Assembly: GCA_958402445.1 (NCBI GenBank)
Contig: CATXTO010000009.1
Location: 6,773-70,772 of the forward strand
From: an uncultured Eubacteriales bacterium
GTDB taxonomy: Bacteria; Bacillota; Clostridia; Oscillospirales; Oscillospiraceae
Length of the DNA stretch: 64,000 bases
Direction of reading: 5' to 3'
The notes beneath the pieces were generated by a model, which was not told the origin of the DNA, made no database searches, and was given only the letters and a program-made list of their open reading frames with translations. Positions within the stretch are counted from its first letter, which is position 1, and each line of letters begins with the position of its first letter. Below are positions 17,037-24,410 of the stretch, one piece after another. The position numbers and the translations under genes were made by a program.

Positions 17037-17620
17037 ACCTGCTCCTTTTGGACATCTTCAAATAAAATTAATACTGTTTTTTCGATAAAAGCCGCTCGTT
17101 CTTTTGCGTTTTTAAGGTCATAACCCAAGATTTCTTTTACCGCATCGCTTCCCAAAAAGGCAACCTGCATTGTGGCTGTAAGCATAAATGACAGTAACGC
17201 TTTATCTTGTTCTTTAACATCTTTTGTAAGGGATTTTATAAATCCTTTTTGTGTATAGGCCGAATTACTACTTGCTGAATAGCTTTGCAAGTCACCTAAA
17301 ATAGAGATGCGGGATACAGCCGTATTCTCAAAAAGAAAATTAAATACATAGGTAGCTTTTGCTATTAAATTTTCTTTATCTGTTTCATATTTCTTGTTCA
17401 CTGTCACACCCTGTATGACCACATTGTTAATAATGCGTTGAACACAAGTGGTAATTAAATTCTCCTTGTTTCCAAAGTGATAGTTTATTAATCCTAAACC
17501 AACTTCTGCTTTTTCTGCAATCACACGAGAAGTTATATTTTTTACATCACCGTCATACTGCTCAATAAGCTCTGTTGTAACCGAAATAATGCGGTCTTTA
17601 ACATTTGAAGTATCTTTCAT
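17033..17620 (-). CDS. TetR/AcrR-family transcriptional regulator
   Basis: The 195-residue protein has a TetR N-terminal HTH (DRIISVTTELIEQYDGD, then VIAEKAEVGLGLINYHFGNKENL) and an all-helical ligand-binding C-terminus. ATG at 17620 follows AAGGAGG; a further upstream start lies inside the operator. Two TGAAC...GTTCA palindromes in its own promoter point to autorepression. The ATGA overlap with the membrane protein gene makes a two-gene regulated unit. Confidence 0.9.
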   Translation of the reverse strand: MKDTSNVKDRIISVTTELIEQYDGDVKNITSRVIAEKAEVGLGLINYHFGNKENLITTCVQRIINNVVIQGVTVNKKYETDKENLIAKATYVFNFLFENTAVSRISILGDLQSYSASSNSAYTQKGFIKSLTKDVKEQDKALLSFMLTATMQVAFLGSDAVKEILGYDLKNAKERAAFIEKTVLILFEDVQKEQV

Positions 17621-17630
17621 AGCAACCTCC

Positions 17631-17678
17631 TTGAACACTGTTCAAATATATTATACTGAACGGTGTTCAAAAAATCAA
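17631..17678 (-). promoter_or_regulatory. tetR promoter with two operators
   Basis: TTGATT (17678-17673), 17 bp and TATAAT (17655-17650) make a strong promoter. The palindrome TGAACGGTGTTCA (17657-17669) fills the spacer, and TTGAACACTGTTCAA (17631-17645) covers the start region. Their centres are 25 bp apart, about two and a half helical turns. Occupancy would block polymerase, as expected for TetR autorepression. Confidence 0.75.
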
Positions 17679-17977
17679 GGGTGGAGAGATAATTTCTCTG
17701 AATTTCTAATATTTTAATAATCTACATGTGGAAGTAAACCTCAAAGTCAATGTTGAGTTTTCACCTAAGCACGAACTCACGCTGCCACAAACAAAATGTT
17801 TAAAATCGTTTAATAAGAGCCCACATTTCTATACAATTATTTTCATGGGGTATTAGGGTTTTCCTTAACAAGCGAATTTGGTTATCCAAATTCAGCGCTT
17901 GGTAAGACATTGCATTATTGAAACAGCGAATATGAAAGGCAACATTAGTTTTTCAACCATGCTGCCTTTTCGTGTGT
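17679..17977. other. AT-rich spacer inside the element
   Basis: No gene was recognised. Near the TnpV stop, AAAGGCA and TGCCTTT (about 17935-17970) form a long-loop hairpin that may terminate tnpV. Confidence 0.4.
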
Positions 17978-18352
17978 CTAGCTATAAATAATTTCGTCTA
18001 AAATCAATTTATCTACCTGATTGCGAATGCTATTCATTTGCCGTATCCACTCCAACCAGTTATCTAATTTTAGTTGCTCGGTGATACCTTGTTTCTGTTT
18101 CATCTGTTTTATGAGTATCTCAAAACGTTCCTGTGCCTGTTTATCAATTTCAGAAAGATAAGCACCCAGTTTACCGTTTGAAAGAAGATTGATGTATGTA
18201 ATTCTACGGTGTTCCTTTAAATAAAGCAAGTGCCTCTGCCCGTAAATACCAATCGGATTTTCTTCTTCGGTGGGTAAGGTAAGATGTGGAACAAGATAAT
18301 TATTTTGCCGCTTGTATGTACAACCTAACTGTTCAAATAACGTTTTTGCCAT
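17978..18352 (-). CDS. TnpV-like transposon protein
   Basis: The 124-residue product reads MAKTLFEQLGCTYKRQ, GIYGQRHLLYLKEHRRITY, LSEIDKQAQERFEIL and MKQKQGITEQLK. This is the TnpV family, encoded with TnpX-type recombinases in Tn4451-like elements. Its biochemical role is unknown. It marks the right part of the element. A near-perfect inverted repeat GGGAGACAACTTC/GAAGTGTCTCCC lies just outside it at 18419-18448. Confidence 0.85.
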   Translation of the reverse strand: MAKTLFEQLGCTYKRQNNYLVPHLTLPTEEENPIGIYGQRHLLYLKEHRRITYINLLSNGKLGAYLSEIDKQAQERFEILIKQMKQKQGITEQLKLDNWLEWIRQMNSIRNQVDKLILDEIIYS

Positions 18353-18500
18353 TTGGTCTTCCTCCGTATGATTCGAAATTCCTGCAATTTAACCATTCTG
18401 GTTACTTACAAAAGCCAAGGGAGACAACTTCCTTACGAAGTGTCTCCCTTTCGGTTCCCTTTTCTGCACAATTTGACTTTTGAAACCCCTTGCCATTTAC

Positions 18501-19028
18501 TCAGTCGTGCTTTAAGCCCTTTCGAATTACCGGTGCCAACAGCATGGCCAGGGTCCCGCCAATCAGCGCCGTCACAGCCTGAGGCCAGGAGAACATAGCC
18601 GTAAACAATCCCACCTGCTGTTCCGGCAGGCTCAGCAGGGTGCACAGCAGCTGCACCACCACCAGGTACAGCACCAGGGCCTTGACCCCGGCCGCCGCCA
18701 CCACGGCGAGTCCCCGCTTCCAAATTGGGCCCTGCGCACGCCGCGCCAATAGGTGCAGCACCACAACTAGCACCAGGTTCCCCAGGGAGATGGCGGGAAT
18801 AATCGCCAGGTTCTGGGGGCCGATGCCCAGAAGGAATGCAAAAAATGGCGAGAGTACCGCTACGGTTACACCGCTCCAGAGCCCGGCCACCAATGCAGCG
18901 ATGCCCAGTATCAGATTGACACAGCTTCCGGTGAGGTACTGACCGCCCGCCTTGGTCACCGCCTGCAGCACCACCAACAGGGCCAGCAGTACCGCGGTTT
19001 CCGCAATCCATTTGACTTTTTTGTTCAT
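18501..19028 (-). CDS. ECF transporter S component-like membrane protein
   Basis: The 175-residue, strongly hydrophobic protein has about five or six TM segments and the ECF S-component look (N-terminal ETAVLLALLVVLQAVTKAGG, then GSCVNLILGIAALVAGLWSG and SPFFAFLLGIGPQNLAIIPA). S components bind a vitamin or metabolite and use a shared EcfAAT energy module encoded elsewhere. It is the last gene of the xdhABC operon, 33 nt after xdhC, so a purine-type substrate or a cofactor precursor is plausible but unproven. Confidence 0.75.
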   Translation of the reverse strand: MNKKVKWIAETAVLLALLVVLQAVTKAGGQYLTGSCVNLILGIAALVAGLWSGVTVAVLSPFFAFLLGIGPQNLAIIPAISLGNLVLVVVLHLLARRAQGPIWKRGLAVVAAAGVKALVLYLVVVQLLCTLLSLPEQQVGLFTAMFSWPQAVTALIGGTLAMLLAPVIRKGLKHD

Positions 19029-19061
19029 ACAGATCCTTCCTTTTCTCTCTAAGTTCGCTGC

Positions 19062-19556
19062 TCAGGTGGGCAGCTCCAAACCCAGGCGGCGATACATGGT
19101 CTTTTTCACCGCCCGGAGAATGTTCTCATACCCGGTGCAACGGCACAAGTGCCCGGATAGGAGCTTTCGCAGCTCCTCATCGGAATACAGCTTCCCAGAC
19201 TCTAAAATTTCCACCGCAGTCATGATAAAGCCCGGGGTGCAAAAGCCGCATTGGATGGCGGCCTCGTCGATGAACGCCTGTTGAATATCCGACAGCTCTC
19301 CGTTAGGTCCCAAGAGGCTCTCCAAGGTGCGGATGTGCTTGCCGTCGGCCCACACCGCCAAATAAATACAGGAATTAAAGCACTCCCCGTCGATTAGGAC
19401 GTTACAGGCGCCGCACTCGCCCACCTCGCAACCCTTTTTCACGGAGGTCAGTCGAAAGTCGTTGCGCAGCAGGTCTGTCAGACTAGCCCGAACGTCTACC
19501 ACGGTCTCCACGTCCTTGCCGTTGATGTTACAGGCAATCCGCTTGTATTGGGCCAT
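19062..19556 (-). CDS. xdhC: Xanthine dehydrogenase-type iron-sulfur subunit
   Basis: The 164-residue protein carries two [2Fe-2S] clusters: a plant-type site (GCEVGECGACNVLIDGEC) and the C-terminal hydroxylase site (QCGFCTPGFIM, then HLCRCTGY). It passes electrons from the molybdopterin subunit to the FAD subunit. ATG at 19556 overlaps the xdhB stop (TGATG) behind GGAGGGG. Length and gene order A-B-C match E. coli-like XdhABC. Confidence 0.92.
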   Translation of the reverse strand: MAQYKRIACNINGKDVETVVDVRASLTDLLRNDFRLTSVKKGCEVGECGACNVLIDGECFNSCIYLAVWADGKHIRTLESLLGPNGELSDIQQAFIDEAAIQCGFCTPGFIMTAVEILESGKLYSDEELRKLLSGHLCRCTGYENILRAVKKTMYRRLGLELPT

Positions 19557-20437
19557 CACAATTCCCCTCCCGCTCGCCGTATTGCCCCAGTCAGGCAGCG
19601 CCGCGCCAGCTCCACCGCGATGTGCTGCCGAAACGCCTTGGATGCCCGCCAGGAATCCCGGGGATGAAGATCCTCCAGCACCGACTGGGCGAACGCCTCA
19701 ACCGTCTCCTGCCGGACGGGCTTTCCTGCCGCCGCAGCCTCCGCAGCAGGCGCCCGCAGGGGAACTGGACCCGCTACGCCATAGGCGATCCGGGCGCGGA
19801 TTATTTCACGCTTGTCCGGCGAGAGCACCACGTTGGCCGAGCAGCCGGTGGTGGCGATATCCATGGCGTTGCGCATGGCATATTTGATGTAATAGCCATA
19901 GCAGTTAGTATAGCTCTCCTTGGAAATCAGCAGGGCCGTTTGAATTTCGCCGGGCCGCAAGTCAACTACTCCGGCCCGGAGGTAAAACGACGCGATGGGC
20001 TGGAGCCGGACCCCCTGGGGGCCTGTCAGCTCTACCACGGCATCCCAGGCCATCAGGGTGGAGGCGGAGTCGGCGGAGGTGACGCCGTTGCAGGTGTTGC
20101 CGCCGATGGTGCCGATGTTCCGAATCTGCGGGCCGCCCACTTGATCCACCGCTTCCCCCAGAACCCCGATGTATTTTTGAATCAAATGGTCCTTGGTGAT
20201 GTGGGAAAAACTGGTAAGGCTGCCGATGCGGAGCGTCCCATCCGGCTCCATCGTCACGCCCCGAAGGGCGTCGATGCCGAAAATGGAAATCAGCTCCGCG
20301 CCGGCCCGCTTTCCCTCCCGGATCTGAACCAGCACGTCGGAACCTCCCGCAAGAATCTGCGCCTGGGGACGGGCCATGCGCAGTCCCACAGCCTCCTCCA
20401 CGGTTTTCGCCTCATATAGCGCCTGAATATCGTACAT
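19556..20437 (-). CDS. xdhB: Xanthine dehydrogenase-type FAD subunit
   Basis: The 293-residue product is the FAD-binding subunit of the molybdenum hydroxylase family. The FAD-phosphate loop AGGSDVLVQIREGK and the GTIGGNTCNGVTSADS motif are present, with a CO-dehydrogenase flavoprotein-type C-terminal domain. It delivers electrons to NAD or another acceptor. It starts 12 nt after the xdhA stop behind AAAGGAGG. Confidence 0.92.
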   Translation of the reverse strand: MYDIQALYEAKTVEEAVGLRMARPQAQILAGGSDVLVQIREGKRAGAELISIFGIDALRGVTMEPDGTLRIGSLTSFSHITKDHLIQKYIGVLGEAVDQVGGPQIRNIGTIGGNTCNGVTSADSASTLMAWDAVVELTGPQGVRLQPIASFYLRAGVVDLRPGEIQTALLISKESYTNCYGYYIKYAMRNAMDIATTGCSANVVLSPDKREIIRARIAYGVAGPVPLRAPAAEAAAAGKPVRQETVEAFAQSVLEDLHPRDSWRASKAFRQHIAVELARRCLTGAIRRAGGEL

Positions 20438-20449
20438 AGGCGGCCTCCT

Positions 20450-22732
20450 TTACAGCAACCCTTCCTCTTTGAATCGGGCAAAGAGAACGTGGGGCGTGAT
20501 GGGGATGGTATCAATGGCGACGCCGGTGGCGTTAAAAATGGCATTGCGAATGGCGGGCGCGCCGGGACAGGCCGGCGGCTCTCCCAGGGCCTTGGTGCCA
20601 TAAGGACTGGTCGGCTCTGCGTTTTCCACAAACTCCGCCTCCAAATGCGGATGGTCCAGGAAGGTGGAGAGCTTGTAATCCAGCAAGTTGTGATTCAAGG
20701 GCCTGCCCGTTTTGGGGTCAAACAGAAGCTGCTCTGAGAGTCCATAGCCAATGGCCATGGACATACCGCCATGCACCTGCGCCTCCGCCAGGGCGGGATT
20801 AATCAGCCTCCCACAGTCATGGACATTGATCATATCCAGAAGCCGGACCTTGCACAGCGGAATGTCCACCTCCACCTCCGCAAAGCAGCAGCCGAAGGAA
20901 AAGGCGTTGCTCTTGATCTGATAGGTAGACTCCGCGGTGAGATGCTCTGAATGGGATAGGCTGTACAGGGCTTCCATGGCCAGGTCGCCCAAGGTCAGAA
21001 GGATTCTACCGTCGGTATTTCGGATGATGTTCCCCTCCGACAGGCTCAGGTTCTCCCTGGGCTGCCGGGTCAGCTCCTGCGCATACTGCAAAATCCGCTC
21101 CTTGAGAAGTTGCCCGGTTTGCGCAATGGCGAAGCCCCCCACATAGGTCTGCCGGGAGGCATAAGCGCCGGTGCCGAAGGGCGTCACGTCCGTATCCTGG
21201 GCGGAGACCACGTGAACCTGTTCCACAGGAATCCCCACCGCGTCGGCCGCCATCTGCGCAAAGGCGGTATCACAGCCCTGACCGATCTCTGTTTCGCCGG
21301 TCTGAACCTGAATAGAGCCGTCCTGGTTCAAGACCATACGGCAGGAGGCGGTCTCCAGGCTGATGGGCCAGACGGCGGTGTTGTACCAGAAGATAGCGCA
21401 TCCGATTCCTCGGCGCACCGGCCCCGTCTGCCTTTCGTAAGCCCGGCGCTTGGCCGCATATTGAATATACGCGGCGCCTTTGTCCAAGCACTGGTTGAAG
21501 GAGTCAAAGTATTGCTCATTTTTGGAGAAGTCGTCCACAAACCCTACAGGCATGCTGTTTTTCCGGCGAAACTCCAGTGGGTCCATCCCCACCGCCTTGG
21601 CGCAATCGTCAATGTGGCTCTCCCCGGCGAACATGGCCTGAGGGATCCCGTAGCCCCGCATGGCCCCGGCCACGGGCCGGTTGGTAAACACTGTATAAGC
21701 GTCGCACTCCACGTTCTCGCAGGGATATAGCTGGGGAAAGGCCCCCATGCCCTTGGCCACGATGCCGTGACCGTGGGAGGCGTAAGCCCCTTGATTGGAG
21801 AAGCACTCCAGCTTCCGGGCGGCAAAGCTGCCGTCAGGCCGGAGCCAGGATACGATATGGCTTCGGATGGCGTGTCGCACCCGGTTGGACACAAAGGTCT
21901 CCTCCCGGCTGCACTCCAGCTTCACCAGACGGCCACCCACTTGCGTGGTTAAGTACGCGCACAGGGGCTCATATAGAGCGTCCTGCTTATTGCCGAAGCC
22001 GCCGCCAATATAGGGCTTCACCAGACGCACCTTCCCCCAGGGAATCCCCAGGGCCTGCCCCACGATCCGACGGACGATATGGGGAATTTGGGTGGAGGAA
22101 TAAATCACTATGCGTCCTGCCTCCATGGAGGCAAAGCAAAGATGGTTCTCTATGTGGCAGTGCTGTACCGTGGGCGTGTCGTACCAGCCCTCCACCCGGA
22201 CCAGCCCCGGCTCCTGAATCGCCCTGGCAAAATCCCCCTTTCGGATATCCGTGTGCGCCAGAACATTACCCGGATATTCCGCGTGGAGCTGCGGCGCGTC
22301 CGGCCGCATGGCCTCCTGGACATCCAGGACAAAAGGGTACTCCTCATATTCCACACGGATCGCCCGCAGGGCCCTGACCGCAGTGATTTCATCCTTCGCC
22401 ACGACCGCCGCCACGTCGTCCCCATAAAACCGGACCCGACTGGTGAGCAGCAAGCGGTCAGCCACATCCTGATGGTGGGGGTCCGTGGACCAGGGGTGGC
22501 CCGCTGTGGGAAACTTATAGGGCGGTACGTCAAAGCAGGTGACGATTTTCACCACGCCCGGCATCGCTTCTGCCTGGCTGGTGTCTATGGATTTCACCAC
22601 CCCGTTGGCGACGGTGGCGTGCAACACCTTGGCGATCAGGGCGCTTTGGTCGCATAGATCGTCACAATATCTGGCCCTGCCGGTGGCCTTGTCAAAGGCA
22701 TCCACTCGCTGGAGCCGTTTTCCAACCTCCAT
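20450..22732 (-). CDS. xdhA: Xanthine dehydrogenase-type molybdopterin subunit
   Basis: The 760-residue protein has the aldehyde oxidase/xanthine dehydrogenase a/b hammerhead (GRARYCDDLC) and the molybdopterin-binding domain (GGGFGNKQD, GAMRGYGIPQ, GQGCDTAFAQMAAD). LGEPPACPGAPAIRNA near the C-terminus contains the catalytic Glu. With XdhB and XdhC it would hydroxylate a purine or other N-heterocycle. Substrate within the family (xanthine, hypoxanthine, nicotinate and others) cannot be read safely. It is the first gene of the operon. Confidence 0.9.
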   Translation of the reverse strand: MEVGKRLQRVDAFDKATGRARYCDDLCDQSALIAKVLHATVANGVVKSIDTSQAEAMPGVVKIVTCFDVPPYKFPTAGHPWSTDPHHQDVADRLLLTSRVRFYGDDVAAVVAKDEITAVRALRAIRVEYEEYPFVLDVQEAMRPDAPQLHAEYPGNVLAHTDIRKGDFARAIQEPGLVRVEGWYDTPTVQHCHIENHLCFASMEAGRIVIYSSTQIPHIVRRIVGQALGIPWGKVRLVKPYIGGGFGNKQDALYEPLCAYLTTQVGGRLVKLECSREETFVSNRVRHAIRSHIVSWLRPDGSFAARKLECFSNQGAYASHGHGIVAKGMGAFPQLYPCENVECDAYTVFTNRPVAGAMRGYGIPQAMFAGESHIDDCAKAVGMDPLEFRRKNSMPVGFVDDFSKNEQYFDSFNQCLDKGAAYIQYAAKRRAYERQTGPVRRGIGCAIFWYNTAVWPISLETASCRMVLNQDGSIQVQTGETEIGQGCDTAFAQMAADAVGIPVEQVHVVSAQDTDVTPFGTGAYASRQTYVGGFAIAQTGQLLKERILQYAQELTRQPRENLSLSEGNIIRNTDGRILLTLGDLAMEALYSLSHSEHLTAESTYQIKSNAFSFGCCFAEVEVDIPLCKVRLLDMINVHDCGRLINPALAEAQVHGGMSMAIGYGLSEQLLFDPKTGRPLNHNLLDYKLSTFLDHPHLEAEFVENAEPTSPYGTKALGEPPACPGAPAIRNAIFNATGVAIDTIPITPHVLFARFKEEGLL

Positions 22733-22849
22733 TCGGTTCCCTCCCTTCTGGCGTCGTCAACTGGTTGAAGCTAACCATATAATTACTGATAAATTTTATC
22801 TATGATAGCATAAAACACCGAAAAATTCCAGCCCCAAAACCCTCCGCCC

Positions 22850-22878
22850 TGGACATTCTCCCACGCCGGCGGTATACT
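22850..22878 (+). promoter_or_regulatory. Promoter of mocA
   Basis: TGGACA (22850-22855), 17 bp and TATACT (22873-22878) lie 24 bp ahead of the mocA ATG. The divergent xdhA gene starts 117 bp to the left; AT-rich palindromic GATAAATTTTATC (near 22790) lies between them. Confidence 0.6.
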
Positions 22879-22901
22879 AGATAGCAAAAGGAGGCATCGC
22901 G

Positions 22902-23480
22902 ATGCAACAAGCACTTACCTTGGGCTGCGCCGTACTAGCCGCCGGCATGGGCGTTCGCTTCGGCGGCAATAAACTGATGGCTCTGTATCGGGGCAAGCCG
23001 TTGATATGGTGGGCATTGCATGCCGTGCCGGTTCCGCCCGCAAACAAGGTGGCGGTCGTCACCGGGCAAAGTGGAATTGAGGAGCTGGCGGAGAGATTCG
23101 GCTTTCAGCCTGTGCACAATTCTCAACCGGAGTTGGGTCTGAGCCATTCCGTAGCCCTGGCCACCCAGGCCCTGTCCCACTGCGACGGCATTCTCTTTCT
23201 GGTAGCGGATCAGCCTCGCCTGTGCCGGGAAGGCACTGAACTGGTGGCAAGGACTTGGCTTCGCCAGCCGGACAATATCGTCTGCGCTGCCCACGCAGGT
23301 CGCCGCGGCAGCCCCAGCGTGTTTCCCAAGTCCCTGTTTCCAGAGCTGCTGGCACTACAGGGGGAACAGGGCGGAAGCGCTGTCCTGCACCGCCATCCAG
23401 GCCGGATTTGCCTGGTAGAGCTACCCGCAGACATGCTTTGGGACGTGGATACGCCTCAGGCGCTTGCGGCTTTACTATAA
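22902..23480 (+). CDS. mocA: MocA-type molybdenum cofactor nucleotidyltransferase
   Basis: The 192-residue protein has the MobA-like NTP-transferase signature (VLAAGMGVRFGGNKLMAL), LVADQPRL with the metal-binding Asp, GRRGSPSVFP and a terminal DVDTPQAL. MocA/YgfJ enzymes attach CMP to molybdopterin, giving the MCD cofactor used by xanthine dehydrogenase-family hydroxylases. Placement between two such hydroxylase operons fits. AAAGGAGG precedes ATG at 22902. MobA (GMP transfer) is less likely because the neighbours are all hydroxylases. Confidence 0.88.
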   Translation: MQQALTLGCAVLAAGMGVRFGGNKLMALYRGKPLIWWALHAVPVPPANKVAVVTGQSGIEELAERFGFQPVHNSQPELGLSHSVALATQALSHCDGILFLVADQPRLCREGTELVARTWLRQPDNIVCAAHAGRRGSPSVFPKSLFPELLALQGEQGGSAVLHRHPGRICLVELPADMLWDVDTPQALAALL

Positions 23481-23511
23481 AAGCAAAAATACAATAATCG
23501 GAGAGTATGGC

Positions 23512-23850
23512 ATGAGAAAGATTCTCATGTACCGCAAAAAGGCATTTGCTGGCATATTAATTCCTTATTATTGTATCGTAGGAATATCCAAAGAAGATTT
23601 TATTGACAAAATGAATAAGGGATTGGGCTCTGATCTGAACCAGTATGCACATCCTGTTAGAAACGGACATCATATAGATATTTCAATTGATGAAAAAGCG
23701 TACACAATATTTATATTTGCAAATACCTCAACAGGTTTTTCAATTAGCGAGGCATATCACATTGATGCAGGCATATGCGATGTTGTATATGAATTATCAA
23801 CAAAGTACAGTTTCCGTTCAGGAAGCAGATATGAGCTCCATTCCAGTTAA
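23512..23850 (+). CDS. AT-rich hypothetical protein
   Basis: The 113-residue product (MRKILMYRKKAFAG...) matches no family that I recognise. It looks like a globular alpha/beta protein with no membrane segment or Cys pairs. GGAG lies 8 nt before ATG at 23512. The gene starts 31 nt after mocA on the same strand. Its base use is far more AT-rich than either neighbour, which suggests recent acquisition. Confidence 0.6.
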   Translation: MRKILMYRKKAFAGILIPYYCIVGISKEDFIDKMNKGLGSDLNQYAHPVRNGHHIDISIDEKAYTIFIFANTSTGFSISEAYHIDAGICDVVYELSTKYSFRSGSRYELHSS

Positions 23851-23933
23851 TATTTAAATTATTGAGCCAGGTATTTGATCGTTTTTGTCTGAAATCCTCA
23901 GTCTGAAGTCATTTTTTGGGCGCAAACAACGCT

Positions 23934-24407
23934 CTATACCGGCGTCAGGATGCCCCGCACATCCACAAACACATACCGGGGGCATTTTACGGCGCAAAGG
24001 CCGCAGGACAGGCATTTGGTATAATCCATCACCGGATGACCGCCCCGCAGGGCGATCGCCCCGGCTGGACACAGGCGTTCGCACAAGCCGCAAGCCACAC
24101 AGCCCGTCCGGCATAGCTTCCCGCACTCCTTGCCGTTCCCGGCACACCGGGCCAGGAAGGGATAGCCGGCGGGCCGAAGGTGAATGATTTCCTGGGGACA
24201 GATCCTGGTACAGGCACCGCAGCCCGCGCATTTCTGTGCCTCCACCTCCGCCACGCCACGCCCGCCGATAGAAATTGCGCCGTGCGGGCAGGCGCTCTCA
24301 CAGAGCACGCAGGCCCGGCAGCCGGAGCTACACAGAGGAACGCCGTTTGGCCCCTTTTCTGCCCGGCAGCCGCCGGCGCAGGCCACATAGGCAATTCTTT
24401 TTTCCAT
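23934..24407 (-). CDS. Multi-cluster 4Fe-4S ferredoxin-type protein
   Basis: The 157-residue protein has four or more CxxCxxC(x3)CP-type sites: CRACVLCESACP, CAGCGACTRICP, CVACGLCERLCP and CLSCGLCAVKCP. There is also an N-terminal Cys-rich part (CAGGCRAE) resembling the RnfB C-terminal region. It lies 3 nt behind the fused xanthine dehydrogenase gene. That enzyme lacks an FAD subunit, so this protein is the likely electron acceptor. This inference rests on linkage. Confidence 0.88.
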   Translation of the reverse strand: MEKRIAYVACAGGCRAEKGPNGVPLCSSGCRACVLCESACPHGAISIGGRGVAEVEAQKCAGCGACTRICPQEIIHLRPAGYPFLARCAGNGKECGKLCRTGCVACGLCERLCPAGAIALRGGHPVMDYTKCLSCGLCAVKCPRYVFVDVRGILTPV

Positions 24408-24410
24408 GGA

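Larger units (their letters stand above)
13186..18475 (-). mobile_element. Remnant serine-recombinase transposon (about 5.3 kb)
   Basis: The stretch is visibly AT-richer than both flanks. It holds a large serine recombinase at its left end plus tnpW, a sigma-like gene, a KTR protein, a tetR/membrane pair and tnpV, a gene set typical of Tn4451/Tn1549-like clostridial elements. Possible ends are imperfect inverted repeats: GTGCAAAACAAAAAGGGAGC at 13186 and, in reverse complement from about 18471, GTGCAGAAAAGGGAACCG. The flanks (manganese catalase; xdh operon) resume the GC-rich chromosome. The recombinase is broken, so the element is probably stranded. Boundaries are inferred. Confidence 0.65.

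Noticed and set aside
18433..19011. Second minus-strand frame over the ECF-type gene
   Set aside because: Gly/Arg/Ala-rich shadow frame; the overlapping frame has clear TM segments and S-component motifs.
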